From positions 1 through 10,380 of the forward strand of contig CACZNZ010000419.1 in assembly GCA_902782625.1 (NCBI GenBank): a stretch of 10,380 nucleotides of DNA. The letters are read 5' to 3'. The notes beneath the pieces were generated by a model that was not told the origin of the DNA, ran no database searches, and worked only from the letters and a program-made list of their open reading frames with translations. Each line of letters starts with the position of its first letter. Within the stretch, counting starts at the first letter, position 1. The translations under genes were made by a program, and so were the position numbers. Positions 1 to 9,332 of this stretch are shown here, in pieces. Source of the stretch: an uncultured Lachnospiraceae bacterium. GTDB taxonomy: Bacteria; Bacillota; Clostridia; Lachnospirales; Lachnospiraceae.

Positions 1-498
1 ACCCTCCATTCCGTCTGCCGGTTTGAGCATATAGATTCTGCTCATATTCTCGCTTCCGAATCCTTTCGGTGCTACAGTAAGCTTCAGCTGATCCCCCTCG
101 GTGATCTCATAATGGATCACTGCCGGAGTATTGTCTCTGGTATTTTCTCGTAAAAAAGGATCCTTCACTACTGACTTACGAAGATATCCCTGTTCATACC
201 CCTGGCGTACTCCCTCATGGATTGCCTGAGTCAGGGATCCCCCTTCTATGTGTACATCCTGCCCGATCTCGACAAAAACGACGGCCATGCCGGTATCCTG
301 ACAGATGGGAATCTGGTCTTTGGAGGCTATCTCAAGATTCTCCATAAGCTGGGAAAGAATCTGGGATCCCAGGGGATTTTCTTCTTCTTTCCCTGCTTTA
401 TGAAGCGCTTCTTTCATATCCTCTGAAAGATAATAGTTGGCCTCTATACACATTTCCTTTATATGTTTGGTTACATCAGATGCTGTAATCGATCTCAT
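1..498 (-). CDS. class I fumarate hydratase (or L-tartrate dehydratase) alpha subunit, N-terminal part
   Basis: This gene is cut by the left window edge; 166 codons are visible of a family usually near 280. The reading frame is open throughout. The protein resembles the alpha subunit of two-subunit, iron-sulfur class I fumarases (fumarate to L-malate) and the related tartrate dehydratases; the two cannot be separated here. The family signature ICQDTG lies at residues 65-70, and Cys66 is the expected ligand of the catalytic [4Fe-4S] cluster. It is followed by [13 protein letters not shown], then [17 protein letters not shown] and [13 protein letters not shown], all typical of the family. The ATG overlaps the gyrA stop as ATGA, so it is probably translated by coupling from the gyrA message; a weak GGAAG lies upstream inside gyrA. 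The beta subunit would be expected just beyond the window. Family assignment is confident from motifs; substrate is inference. Confidence 0.9.
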   Translation of the reverse strand, partial: MRSITASDVTKHIKEMCIEANYYLSEDMKEALHKAGKEEENPLGSQILSQLMENLEIASKDQIPICQDTGMAVVFVEIGQDVHIEGGSLTQAIHEGVRQGYEQGYLRKSVVKDPFLRENTRDNTPAVIHYEITEGDQLKLTVAPKGFGSENMSRIYMLKPADGMEG

Positions 499-2972
499 TC
501 TTCTTCCAGACCTTCCGGATCATCCTCCTGTGTAATATTTACCTTGACAACACCTGCCACTTTTACATTTTCATCAAGGTTCATCAAAATAACACCGGAT
601 GTGTTTCTTCCTATTACGGAAATATCACTGCTATTCATACGGATAATGATACCTTCCGTGGTAATCATCATGATCTCCTCATCATCCGATATGATCTTCA
701 TACCCATGACATAGCCTGTTTTATCTGTAATCTTATAGCTCTTCAGCCCTTTACCGCCACGGTGCTGTATCTTGTATTCCTCAACAGGTGTTCTCTTTCC
801 CATACCTTTTTCAGATACGATCAGAACATCTCTGCCGGGGAATGCAATCTGCATGCCGATGATTTCATCGGTCTCATTCAGGCTCATTCCCCTGACTCCC
901 ATTGACTTTCTTCCTGTCTCTCTGACATCGGAAAGTTTAAAATGAATACTCATTCCTTCCCGGGACGCCATGAGAATCGTATCGTCATCCATGGCTGTCT
1001 TTACTTCGATCAGATCATCATCATCTCTTAAAGCAATTGCAGTAAGCCCTGATTTTCTGATATTTTGATAATCTTTAAAAGGTGTCTTTTTAATCAGTCC
1101 GCGCCTGGTCGCCATCACAAGATAATCAGGACTGGAATCTTTTTCTACCGTAAAGACGGCTGCTATCTTTTCTTCCGGCATAAGCTGAAGCAGATTGACG
1201 ATATTCACACCCCGGGCCGTTCTGCCGGATTCAGGGATCTCATACCCTTTCAGGCGGTATACCCTTCCCTGATTCGTAAAAAACATAATGAAATTATGGG
1301 TATTGGTCATGAATATCTTGTCGATATAATCATCTTCGATCACCTGCATACCGCGGATTCCTTTTCCTCCCCGGTTTTGACTGCGGAACTGATCTTCTGT
1401 CATTCTCTTGATATAACCAAGTTTAGAAAATGTGATGACTGTATCTTTTTGAGGAATAAGATCCTCATCTTCGATATCATCCATATCCATCTCGATTGAA
1501 GTTCTTCTCTCATCACCGTATTTGTCACGAATCAGAGTAATCTCTTCTTTGATCACACCAAGAAGGACTTTTTCATCAGCAAGAATGGACTCATAATAGG
1601 TGATCCTTCGCATCAGTTCATCGTACTCTGCCTGAAGTTTTTCTCTCTCTAAACCTGTCAGAGCACGAAGTCTCATATCTACGATAGCCTGGGCCTGAAC
1701 CTGAGTGAAACCAAATCTTTCCATCAGTTTTTCTCTGGCCTCGGCTACATTTTTGGATGCACGAATAATCGTGATGACCTCATCGATCACATCAAGTGCT
1801 TTCAGGAGACCTTCTAAAATATGCGCTCTTTCTTTGGCTTTGTTAAGCTCATACTGCGTTCTTCTTGTCACGACATCTCTCTGATGATTGAGATAGTGGA
1901 CAAGCATCTCTTTCAGATTCATGGTCTTCGGTTGATTGTCAGCCAAAGCGAGCATGATCACACCGAACGTATCCTGAAGCTGGGTATGTTTAAATAGCTG
2001 TTTTAATAAAACATTGGCATTGACATCTTTTCTGGTCTCGATACAGATGCGCATTCCCTGACGGTCAGATTCATCTCGAAGTTCTGTAATGCCGTCAATT
2101 CTCTTCTCTCTTACCAGAGAAGCAATCTTTTCGATCAGCCTTGCCTTGTTGACCATGTAGGGGAGTTCCGTCACGATAATACGGGACTTTCCATTGGACA
2201 TCGGCTCTATATTCGTGACCGCACGCACCTTGATCTTGCCGCGTCCTGTGCGGTAAGCCTTCTCGATCTCTTTCCTTCCCAGAATACATGCACCGGTCGG
2301 AAAATCCGGTCCTTTAATAATCTCGAGAAGTTCATCAATCGAGGTATCCCTGTCTTCTTCCACCTGGTTATCGATCAGACGGATCACCCCGTTGATCGTC
2401 TCTTTTAAATTATGAGGAGGGATATTTGTCGCCATACCTACCGCAATACCCTGTGCTCCGTTCACCAGCAGATTCGGAAATCGGGAAGGAAGAATGGACG
2501 GTTCTCTCTCCGTCTCATCAAAGTTCGGCACAAAATCCACAGTATCTTTATAAATATCCGCCGTCATCTCCATGGAGATTTTTGATAATCTTGCCTCTGT
2601 ATAACGCATTGCCGCTGCCCCATCTCCGTCCACGGAACCGAAATTACCGTGACCATCAACCAGCGGATAGCGGGTGGACCATTCCTGGGCAAGATTTACC
2701 AGTGCTCCGTAGATGGAACTGTCACCGTGCGGATGGTACTTACCCATCGTATCACCGACGATACGGGCACATTTTCTATGAGGTTTATCAGGCCCGTTAT
2801 TCAGCTCGATCATCGAATAAAGAATTCTTCTCTGAACCGGTTTCAGCCCATCTCTCACATCCGGAAGTGCTCTTGAGACGATGACACTCATGGCATAATC
2901 GATGTAGGATTTCTCCATGGTATTTTTTAAATCTATTTCATTGACTTTATCAAAAATCGTGCTGTCGTCCAT
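495..2972 (-). CDS. gyrA: DNA gyrase subunit A
   Basis: This 825-residue protein is the breakage-reunion subunit of DNA gyrase, which with GyrB adds negative supercoils using ATP. The N-terminal core carries [21 protein letters not shown] at residues 26-46, the HPHGDSS helix at 80-86 and the catalytic tyrosine Tyr124 in [10 protein letters not shown]. The C-terminal wrapping domain has a GyrA box at about 532-538, read QNRGGKG rather than the common QRRGGKG, and a second related QHRGGKG further on. The tail is acidic (EGLEEE). The start is fixed by a perfect AGGAGG six bases upstream, overlapping the 11-base gap to gyrB, so both subunits come from one message. At the position equivalent to E. 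coli Ser83 there is Ser85, and at the Asp87 position there is Gly89. The stop TGA overlaps the ATG of the next gene. Confidence 0.98.
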   Translation of the reverse strand: MDDSTIFDKVNEIDLKNTMEKSYIDYAMSVIVSRALPDVRDGLKPVQRRILYSMIELNNGPDKPHRKCARIVGDTMGKYHPHGDSSIYGALVNLAQEWSTRYPLVDGHGNFGSVDGDGAAAMRYTEARLSKISMEMTADIYKDTVDFVPNFDETEREPSILPSRFPNLLVNGAQGIAVGMATNIPPHNLKETINGVIRLIDNQVEEDRDTSIDELLEIIKGPDFPTGACILGRKEIEKAYRTGRGKIKVRAVTNIEPMSNGKSRIIVTELPYMVNKARLIEKIASLVREKRIDGITELRDESDRQGMRICIETRKDVNANVLLKQLFKHTQLQDTFGVIMLALADNQPKTMNLKEMLVHYLNHQRDVVTRRTQYELNKAKERAHILEGLLKALDVIDEVITIIRASKNVAEAREKLMERFGFTQVQAQAIVDMRLRALTGLEREKLQAEYDELMRRITYYESILADEKVLLGVIKEEITLIRDKYGDERRTSIEMDMDDIEDEDLIPQKDTVITFSKLGYIKRMTEDQFRSQNRGGKGIRGMQVIEDDYIDKIFMTNTHNFIMFFTNQGRVYRLKGYEIPESGRTARGVNIVNLLQLMPEEKIAAVFTVEKDSSPDYLVMATRRGLIKKTPFKDYQNIRKSGLTAIALRDDDDLIEVKTAMDDDTILMASREGMSIHFKLSDVRETGRKSMGVRGMSLNETDEIIGMQIAFPGRDVLIVSEKGMGKRTPVEEYKIQHRGGKGLKSYKITDKTGYVMGMKIISDDEEIMMITTEGIIIRMNSSDISVIGRNTSGVILMNLDENVKVAGVVKVNITQEDDPEGLEEE

Positions 2973-2983
2973 GTTTCCTCCTG

Positions 2984-4957
<1,974 letters not shown>

Positions 4958-4959
4958 TT

Positions 4960-4989
4960 ATTATACCACAAAACTGACTTAATTGCTAA
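4960..4989 (-). promoter_or_regulatory. candidate promoter for gyrB-gyrA
   Basis: On the minus strand an extended -10 element TGGTATAAT has its TATAAT at 4960-4965. A weak -35 candidate, TTAGCA, lies 18 bases upstream at 4984-4989, overlapping the recF stop codon. Initiation near 4953 would give a leader of about 38 bases that includes the gyrB ribosome binding site. The -10 is a perfect match; the -35 is only a 4 of 6 match, so recognition would lean on the TGn extension. Confidence 0.65.
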
Positions 4990-6092
4990 GCATTTGACAA
5001 AGTAGGAGGCGACATTTCCTGAATACTGCCCTCTTTTACATAAAAGACTTTATCCAGCTGAATCCTTTTTTGGATCAAATCCTCCAAGCCTGTACAGGTG
5101 ATCATAACCTGAATATCTTTCACACTTTCCAATAGCCAGTTCTGTCTGTTTTTATCAAGCTCCGACAAGACATCGTCCAGTAAGAATACCGGTTTTTCTC
5201 CGGATAATTCCTCAACCAGTCTGATCTCTGACAATTTCAAAGAAAGAGCTGCTGTTCTCTGCTGCCCCTGGGAACCGTATTTTCTCAGATCGATATCATT
5301 CGATAAAAATGCCAGATCATCCCTGTGTGGTCCTATGGATGTCGATCCGTTATGGATGTCTTTTTCCAGTCTGGAAGCCAGTTTTTCTTCAAATTCATCT
5401 TCAGATACATTTTTTTCATAGACCACGCGGATATCTTCCTTCTTCCCTGTCAGTTGTCCGTGAATCTCCTTCATCATCTTCCCAAGATGGTCGACAAACT
5501 CTTCTCTTTGGATGATCAGTTTTTTTCCGTAGAATAAAAGCTGGTCATTCCATCCATCCAGCGTATCAGTAAGCTGAGGAAATTTTCTGATCTGTTTTAG
5601 AAGATTGTTCCTCTCATATAAAACTTTATTGTAGGTGATCAGTTCTTTCAGATAACGATTATGAAGAAGACTCATTTCCATATCAAGGAATTTTCTTCTG
5701 CCTGAAGGTCCGTATTTGATGATGGAAAGATCTTCAGGAGAAAAAAAGACAACAGGAACTGTGCCAAGCAGTTCCCCTGCCTTTTTAAATGAAATGCCAT
5801 CGAGTGCGATTCCTTTGGACTTATTTCTGATCAGATGAACATCCATACGGTGACTCAGGTCATTTTTTAAAAACATCATTCGGATATGTGCCTCCTCCTG
5901 ACCAAATCGGATGAGTTCTTTGTCCTTGCTTCCACGGTGTGATCTGGAAGTGGCACACAGATAAACAGATTCTAACAGATTGGTTTTTCCCTGTCCGTTA
6001 TCTCCATAAAAAATGTTGATTCCCGGACCCAGTTCAATCTCTTCTTGTTTATAATTTCTGTAATTATTGATTTTGAGAGACTCCACTATCAT
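4986..6092 (-). CDS. recF: DNA replication and repair protein RecF
   Basis: This 368-residue SMC/ABC-type ATPase binds single-strand/double-strand junctions with RecO and RecR to load RecA at gaps and stalled forks. Length is normal for the family. Walker A is GDNGQGKT at residues 30-37, with Lys36 contacting nucleotide. The ABC signature region is near GSQGQQRTAALSLKLSEI, and Walker B with its D-loop is in PVFLLDDVLSELD. The start ATG lies inside the 3' end of yaaA, giving a 29-base overlap. A GGAGG (complement of 6101-6105) eight bases upstream supports it, so recF is probably coupled to yaaA translation. The stop is TAG. Confidence 0.97.
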   Translation of the reverse strand: MIVESLKINNYRNYKQEEIELGPGINIFYGDNGQGKTNLLESVYLCATSRSHRGSKDKELIRFGQEEAHIRMMFLKNDLSHRMDVHLIRNKSKGIALDGISFKKAGELLGTVPVVFFSPEDLSIIKYGPSGRRKFLDMEMSLLHNRYLKELITYNKVLYERNNLLKQIRKFPQLTDTLDGWNDQLLFYGKKLIIQREEFVDHLGKMMKEIHGQLTGKKEDIRVVYEKNVSEDEFEEKLASRLEKDIHNGSTSIGPHRDDLAFLSNDIDLRKYGSQGQQRTAALSLKLSEIRLVEELSGEKPVFLLDDVLSELDKNRQNWLLESVKDIQVMITCTGLEDLIQKRIQLDKVFYVKEGSIQEMSPPTLSNA

Positions 6093-6309
6093 CAGTTTTT
6101 CCTCCGATGATCTTTACTGTTTGATTATCAAACTCCACAACCGCGCCGTCATACAGTTTCCTGCCACGACGCAGTTCCACTTCTCCATCTACTTTGACCA
6201 TCCCTTCCTGAATCACCATCTTCGCATCGATTCCGGAAGACACAAGACCTGCTGCTTTGAGCGCCTGCCCCAGTTTGATATATTCATCTTTTAATATTAA
6301 TTTATCCAT
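6064..6309 (-). CDS. yaaA: S4-domain RNA-binding protein YaaA (RlbA)
   Basis: This 81-residue protein has a single S4 RNA-binding fold: KLGQALKAAGLVSSGIDAKMVIQEGMV followed by the short strand pair KVDGEVELRRGRKLYDGAVVEF. Proteins of this kind sit between dnaN and recF in many Firmicutes, and the B. subtilis member is linked to maturation of the large ribosomal subunit. The precise RNA target here is unknown. A ribosome binding site AGGAGAG lies upstream, 14 bases separate it from dnaN, and its 3' end overlaps recF by 29 bases, all consistent with one operon. The C-terminus is polar and lacks extra domains. Confidence 0.92.
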   Translation of the reverse strand: MDKLILKDEYIKLGQALKAAGLVSSGIDAKMVIQEGMVKVDGEVELRRGRKLYDGAVVEFDNQTVKIIGGKTDDSGVSQNQ

Positions 6310-6323
6310 CGCTCTCTCCTACT

Positions 6324-7433
6324 CTAGATATTTTTCCTGATCATAATCGGAAGCACAATGTAAAGATAGGTCTCCGAATCATTCCGGATAATGCATGGAG
6401 CCACATCGTTGATAAAATACATGGTTACACTCTCATCATCGATCGCACGAAGTGCATCAAGCATAAATCTAGGATTTAATCCGATCGTGATGTCTTTTCC
6501 CTCTTTTTGTCCCATCAACTGATCATCCATGGCGCCCATCTGGGAGTGGATGGAGATATCAACAAGATTACCGTGTGTCTGCATCATGATCGGCTTTCTG
6601 TCCGACTCTTTGACAAACAAAGTCGATCTGTCCAAAGATCTGATAAAGTCCATTTTATTGACAGTCAGTTTAATCTCATAATCTGTAGAGATAATCTGAT
6701 TGATATTGTAGAATTTACCGTCAAGCAGTCTGGAGACTATTCTGGTGTCTCCGAATCGGAAAAGTATATGTTTATCACTGAAACATAATGTCACAAGATC
6801 TTTCGCCTCGCCAGGAAGGATCTTTAATAATTCACTCATGGTTTTTCCGGGAACGATAACCTCAATATCAGCACACTCTTCCTGAAGCGCCATCCTTCGA
6901 AGAGAGATTCTGTGTCCGTCAAGAGAAGTGATCATCAGGGTATTGTCTTCAATCTTAATCTGTTCTCCGGTCATCAGTTTGTTGTTCTCGTTGGAAGAAA
7001 CAGAAAACAGCGTCTGTCTGATCATTTCTTTTATGTCAAACTGTGACAATGTGATTTCATGATGATGCTCGATATCCGGTAATCTCGTGAAATCCTCTCC
7101 GCTCTTGCCCTGGATGTCAAAGTGAATCTTCTCACAATGGATCTCGGTTTTCATATTGTCAAATGTTTCGATAGAGACATCGCTGTCCGGCAGCCTCTTG
7201 ATCATATCAGAGAACATTCTTGCTTCTAATGCAATCTGTCCCTCTTCCATTACCTCGGCATCAAAATAAGTTTCGATCCCTATTTCCGTATCATTGGCCG
7301 TAAGACGGACACGGTCATTGTCTGTCTCGATTAAAATGCATTCTAAGATATCCATCGTCGTTTTTGAAGCAACTGCTTTGGATACAATATTGATACTGCT
7401 GAATAAATCATTTTTGCGGCAGATTATTTTCAT
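6324..7433 (-). CDS. dnaN: DNA polymerase III beta subunit (sliding clamp)
   Basis: This 369-residue ring-forming clamp tethers the replicative polymerase and many repair proteins to DNA. The N-terminus MKIICRKNDLFSSINIVSKAV and the later LEARMFSDMIKRLPD, VPGKTMSELLKIL and GLNPRFMLDALRA are hallmark beta-clamp segments, spread over three repeated domains of about 120 residues each. The C-terminus ends YIVLPIMIRKNI, somewhat longer and less standard than the usual LP-hydrophobic ending that helps form the partner-binding pocket. The ATG is preceded by AAGGAG, but with an unusually long spacing of about 12 bases, because a DnaA-box sequence occupies the space between. No convincing promoter with both hexamers was found in the dnaA-dnaN gap. 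Expression may rely on a weak local promoter or on read-through from dnaA. Confidence 0.97.
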   Translation of the reverse strand: MKIICRKNDLFSSINIVSKAVASKTTMDILECILIETDNDRVRLTANDTEIGIETYFDAEVMEEGQIALEARMFSDMIKRLPDSDVSIETFDNMKTEIHCEKIHFDIQGKSGEDFTRLPDIEHHHEITLSQFDIKEMIRQTLFSVSSNENNKLMTGEQIKIEDNTLMITSLDGHRISLRRMALQEECADIEVIVPGKTMSELLKILPGEAKDLVTLCFSDKHILFRFGDTRIVSRLLDGKFYNINQIISTDYEIKLTVNKMDFIRSLDRSTLFVKESDRKPIMMQTHGNLVDISIHSQMGAMDDQLMGQKEGKDITIGLNPRFMLDALRAIDDESVTMYFINDVAPCIIRNDSETYLYIVLPIMIRKNI

Positions 7434-7436
7434 GAT

Positions 7437-7445
7437 TGTGTATAA
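7437..7445. promoter_or_regulatory. DnaA box between the dnaN ribosome binding site and start codon
   Basis: TGTGTATAA on the plus strand (TTATACACA on the minus strand) fully matches TTATNCACA. It fills the space between AAGGAG and the dnaN ATG. On DNA it could add DnaA binding on the far side of the AT-rich stretch. Binding has not been shown. Confidence 0.65.
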
Positions 7446-7463
7446 CTCCTTTCCGGTTGAGAA

Positions 7464-7511
7464 GATATCAATAAATAAAGTATTTCAGAAGTAGTATCAG
7501 TAGGTTCGGTG
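7464..7511. other. candidate DnaA-trio array and AT-rich unwinding element
   Basis: Read 3' to 5' on the plus strand from 7503 to 7486, the bases fall into six consecutive triplets with A in the middle: GAT, GAC, TAT, GAT, GAA, GAC. The DnaA-trio described in B. subtilis is a run of 3'-GAT-5'-like triplets next to a DnaA box and GC-rich patch, and it guides DnaA onto the single strand. Here a GTTCGGTG patch (7504-7511) lies on the box side, and 7464-7485 on the other side is almost entirely A and T. The nearest box-like 9-mer (7517-7525) is degenerate, which weakens the case. Confidence 0.5.
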
Positions 7512-7558
7512 TAATGTGTGAAAATCAAAGAAAACTCTGATAAACACTGGATTTTTGA

Positions 7559-7612
7559 TATGGATAAACCTGCGTATAAATGTGTGGATTGGCATGGGAT
7601 AACTGTGGACTT
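7559..7612. promoter_or_regulatory. degenerate DnaA-box ladder
   Basis: Four plus-strand 9-mers resemble TGTGNATAA: TATGGATAA at 7559 and TGCGTATAA at 7571 (one mismatch each), then TGTGGATTG at 7583 and TGTGGACTT at 7604 (two mismatches each). Their starts are 12, 12 and 21 bases apart, all in the same orientation. Weak, regularly placed boxes are common in origins where DnaA-ATP fills in cooperatively. The individual sites are too degenerate to call alone. Confidence 0.45.
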
Positions 7613-7638
7613 TTTCACTGTCAATTATTGGGAATCAA

Positions 7639-7684
7639 TTATACACATCCTAATCAGATGTTATCCTCAGCCTATTGTGGATAA
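7639..7684. promoter_or_regulatory. DnaA boxes downstream of dnaA
   Basis: A perfect TTATACACA lies at 7639-7647, a one-mismatch TTATCCTCA at 7661-7669 in the same orientation, and a perfect consensus TGTGGATAA at 7676-7684 in the opposite orientation. The last overlaps the T-tract of the hairpin behind dnaA. The first overlaps a minus-strand TATAAT (7638-7643), so DnaA could also affect transcription toward dnaN if that is a real -10 element. Confidence 0.75.
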
Positions 7685-7723
7685 AAGGGAATCTTCTATA
7701 TTATAATAGGAAGATTCCCTTTT
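7683..7723 (-). terminator. terminator-like hairpin behind dnaA, symmetrical
   Basis: The arms 7683-7696 and 7710-7723 are exact reverse complements of 14 bases, with a GGGAATCTTC core and a 13-base AT loop. In the dnaA direction the core stem is preceded by an A run and followed by TTTT. In the opposite direction it is followed by six T. It starts 18 bases past the dnaA stop, so termination of the dnaA message is the likely main role. The T-tracts allow action in both directions. Confidence 0.8.
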
Positions 7724-7740
7724 TTGATAAGTAAATAATG

Positions 7741-9066
7741 TTAATTCGGTGGATTGATTTTTTTGATCAGAATATCCATATTATTCTGAAGTATTTCGTC
7801 ATTTTCCAGCATGGCAGAGATTTTGTTGATTCCATGGATGACGGTCGTATGATCTCTGCTTCCCATCATGTCGCCGATATTCTTCAGAGAGTATTCTGTA
7901 TATTTGCGGCAAAGGTACATACAGATCTGTCTTGGAATGGCAATCTCTTTATTCTTCTTCTTGGAAATGATGTCGTCTACACTGATGCCGTACTGTTCAG
8001 TCACGATATCCATGATAAAGTCCGGTGTGACTTCATGCTGGTTGGCAATGGTATCTTTTAATGCATTCTCTGCCAGTTCCAGGGAAATCGGCTTGTTTTC
8101 CAGTTTGGCGTAGATACATATTTTATTTAAAGCACCTTCCAGTTCACGGATATTGGATGTAATGTTGGTGGCAACATATTCCATAACATCATTGGGAACT
8201 ACGATTCGGTCAAGTTCAGCTTTCTTGTTCAAAATCGCCATCTTTGTCTCATAGTCCGGCGGCTGAATATCAGCTGTGATACCCCATTCAAAACGGGATC
8301 GAAGTCTCTCTTCCAATGTAGATATCTCCCTGGGATGTTTATCGGAGGATATGACGATCTGTTTCTTGGCTTCGTAAAGCTCGTTAAATGTATGGAAGAA
8401 TTCCTCCTGTGTACTGATTTTTCCGATGATAAACTGAATATCATCGATAAGCAGTACGTCGATGTTACGGTATTTATCCCTGAATTCCTTATTCTTATCA
8501 TGTTTTAGAGAATCGATCAGTTCGTTGGTAAACTTTTCGCTCGTTACATAAAGTACCTTAAGATCAGGTCTTTTCTGGATAATGTGATGAGCGATCGAAT
8601 TCATAAGATGCGTTTTTCCGAGTCCCGCTCCTCCGTATAAGAACAACGGATTATAGGATGTACTTCCCGGAGATTCCGCAACGGCAACTGCAACAGCATG
8701 TGCCATCTTGTTGGTAGGTCCGACCACAAAAGTATCGAAAGTATATCTTGCAAACAGGTTGTCATTGCTTACATTTTGCTGAATCGGTTTTATATCCGGT
8801 TTCTCTATGGAATCCGTAAATTGAATCTTATACTGTTTTCCTGTAACTTCCTCGATCGTCATGGCAAGATAGTAATCAAAGTATTTATGCTGGATAAACT
8901 CGATTCCTCTTGCTCCTTTTTCCATATAAAATGTTATGGTGTTGTCCGTGATATCCTGGATCACCAATGGCTGGATCCAGGTGGTAACAGCAACATGAGA
9001 AAGTTCATGCTCTTTCAGGAGGATCTGCAGTATTTCCTCCCATTTTGATTCAATCAGTTCCTTCAT
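7741..9066 (-). CDS. dnaA: chromosomal replication initiator protein DnaA
   Basis: This 441-residue AAA+ initiator binds DnaA boxes, forms a filament at the origin and opens the duplex. Domain I (about 1-85) begins MKELIESKWEEIL. A short linker follows, then the AAA+ core with Walker A GGAGLGKT at 145-152 (Lys151), Walker B VLLIDDIQF, sensor I VISSDKHP, the arginine-finger region EERLRSRFEWG and sensor II SNIRELEGALNKI. Domain IV carries the helix-turn-helix signature MYLCRKYTEYSL and GSRDHTTVIHG that reads the box. I chose the ATG at 9066 because it gives the standard N-terminus and has GGAG ten bases upstream. An in-frame TTG at 9138 would add 24 non-conserved residues and would lie inside the promoter. 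A one-mismatch DnaA box lies between promoter and start, suggesting autoregulation. Confidence 0.98.
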   Translation of the reverse strand: MKELIESKWEEILQILLKEHELSHVAVTTWIQPLVIQDITDNTITFYMEKGARGIEFIQHKYFDYYLAMTIEEVTGKQYKIQFTDSIEKPDIKPIQQNVSNDNLFARYTFDTFVVGPTNKMAHAVAVAVAESPGSTSYNPLFLYGGAGLGKTHLMNSIAHHIIQKRPDLKVLYVTSEKFTNELIDSLKHDKNKEFRDKYRNIDVLLIDDIQFIIGKISTQEEFFHTFNELYEAKKQIVISSDKHPREISTLEERLRSRFEWGITADIQPPDYETKMAILNKKAELDRIVVPNDVMEYVATNITSNIRELEGALNKICIYAKLENKPISLELAENALKDTIANQHEVTPDFIMDIVTEQYGISVDDIISKKKNKEIAIPRQICMYLCRKYTEYSLKNIGDMMGSRDHTTVIHGINKISAMLENDEILQNNMDILIKKINPPN

Positions 9067-9089
9067 AATTGTATAGCTCCATATTATAG

Positions 9090-9098
9090 TTATCAACA
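9090..9098. promoter_or_regulatory. DnaA box in the dnaA leader
   Basis: TTATCAACA differs from TTATCCACA at one base. It lies between the predicted dnaA transcription start and the ribosome binding site, where bound DnaA could slow its own transcription. Autoregulation is known for dnaA in many bacteria; here it is inferred from position only. Confidence 0.5.
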
Positions 9099-9111
9099 GG
9101 TACCCTATAAG

Positions 9112-9138
9112 TTTATAACATAAAAACCTTTTTTTCAA
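9112..9138 (-). promoter_or_regulatory. dnaA: candidate dnaA promoter
   Basis: On the minus strand TTGAAA (9133-9138) is followed after 15 bases by TATAAA (9112-9117), preceded by TGT, which makes an extended -10. The short spacer is compensated by the TGn motif. Initiation near 9105 gives a leader of about 39 bases that includes the GGAG of dnaA. A second TATAAT at 9083-9088 is too close to the ribosome binding site to serve as the -10. Confidence 0.6.
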
Positions 9139-9148
9139 CTGAAAGTCT

Positions 9149-9254
9149 ATGTGGAATTAAAGAAAATAATCCCGTGAATGATGTGGATTTATGCCAAAAC
9201 TATCCACATTTTGTGAATAACCCTGTGAATAACTTCTGAATAGATGTGGAATTA
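9149..9254. promoter_or_regulatory. DnaA-box cluster upstream of dnaA
   Basis: Two perfect TGTGAATAA boxes lie at 9212-9220 and 9224-9232, twelve bases apart. A facing CTATCCACA with one mismatch is at 9200-9208. Three further copies of ATGTGGA(A/T)TTA at 9149, 9181 and 9244 contain weaker TGTGGAATT or TGTGGATTT boxes with two mismatches in the same orientation. The same-strand box starts are 9150, 9182, 9212, 9224 and 9245. The density of boxes here leaves little doubt about DnaA binding. Confidence 0.85.
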
Positions 9255-9275
9255 TGCATTTTAAAAAAGTATTTC

Positions 9276-9304
9276 TTGACTTGAGATATGTTTTTAAATA
9301 TAAT
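9276..9304 (+). promoter_or_regulatory. strong promoter for the rpmH operon
   Basis: TTGACT at 9276-9281 (5 of 6) and a perfect TATAAT at 9299-9304 are separated by 17 bases, a near-ideal vegetative sigma-factor promoter. Initiation near 9311 gives a leader of about 47 bases before rpmH. The strength fits a ribosomal protein gene. Confidence 0.9.
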
Positions 9305-9332
9305 GGGAGTGATGTTCTTTTGACAGATAGAA

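Larger units (their letters stand above)
7434..7740. other. downstream half of the replication origin (dnaA-dnaN intergenic)
   Basis: This 307-base gap holds no credible gene. From the dnaA side to the dnaN side it contains a terminator-like hairpin, a perfect DnaA box overlapping its T-tract, further boxes, a run of degenerate same-orientation boxes, a short GC-richer segment, a candidate DnaA-trio and a very AT-rich stretch before the dnaN ribosome binding site. This matches the incC half of B. subtilis-type bipartite origins, where unwinding occurs. Position next to dnaA plus box density makes origin function likely; the actual unwinding site is inferred. Confidence 0.8.

Noticed and set aside
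2426..2884. Long plus-strand open frame opposite gyrA
   Set aside because: Antisense shadow of the conserved gyrA core; composition is low-information and no ribosome binding site is seen. The same applies to frames opposite gyrA at 1065-1499 and gyrB at 3881-4342.
7596..7624. TTGACA at 7619-7624 as a dnaN promoter
   Set aside because: The -35 is perfect on the minus strand, but at 17 bases the -10 would be TATCCC, only half matching, and it falls in degenerate DnaA boxes. Too weak to list.
7518..7706. Plus-strand short frame in the dnaA-dnaN gap
   Set aside because: It runs through DnaA boxes and the terminator hairpin; the protein has no family features, so this is origin DNA.
9067..9138. 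Longer dnaA form starting at TTG 9138
   Set aside because: The extra 24 residues are hydrophobic, unlike any DnaA N-terminus, lack a ribosome binding site, and the TTG is part of the predicted -35 element.
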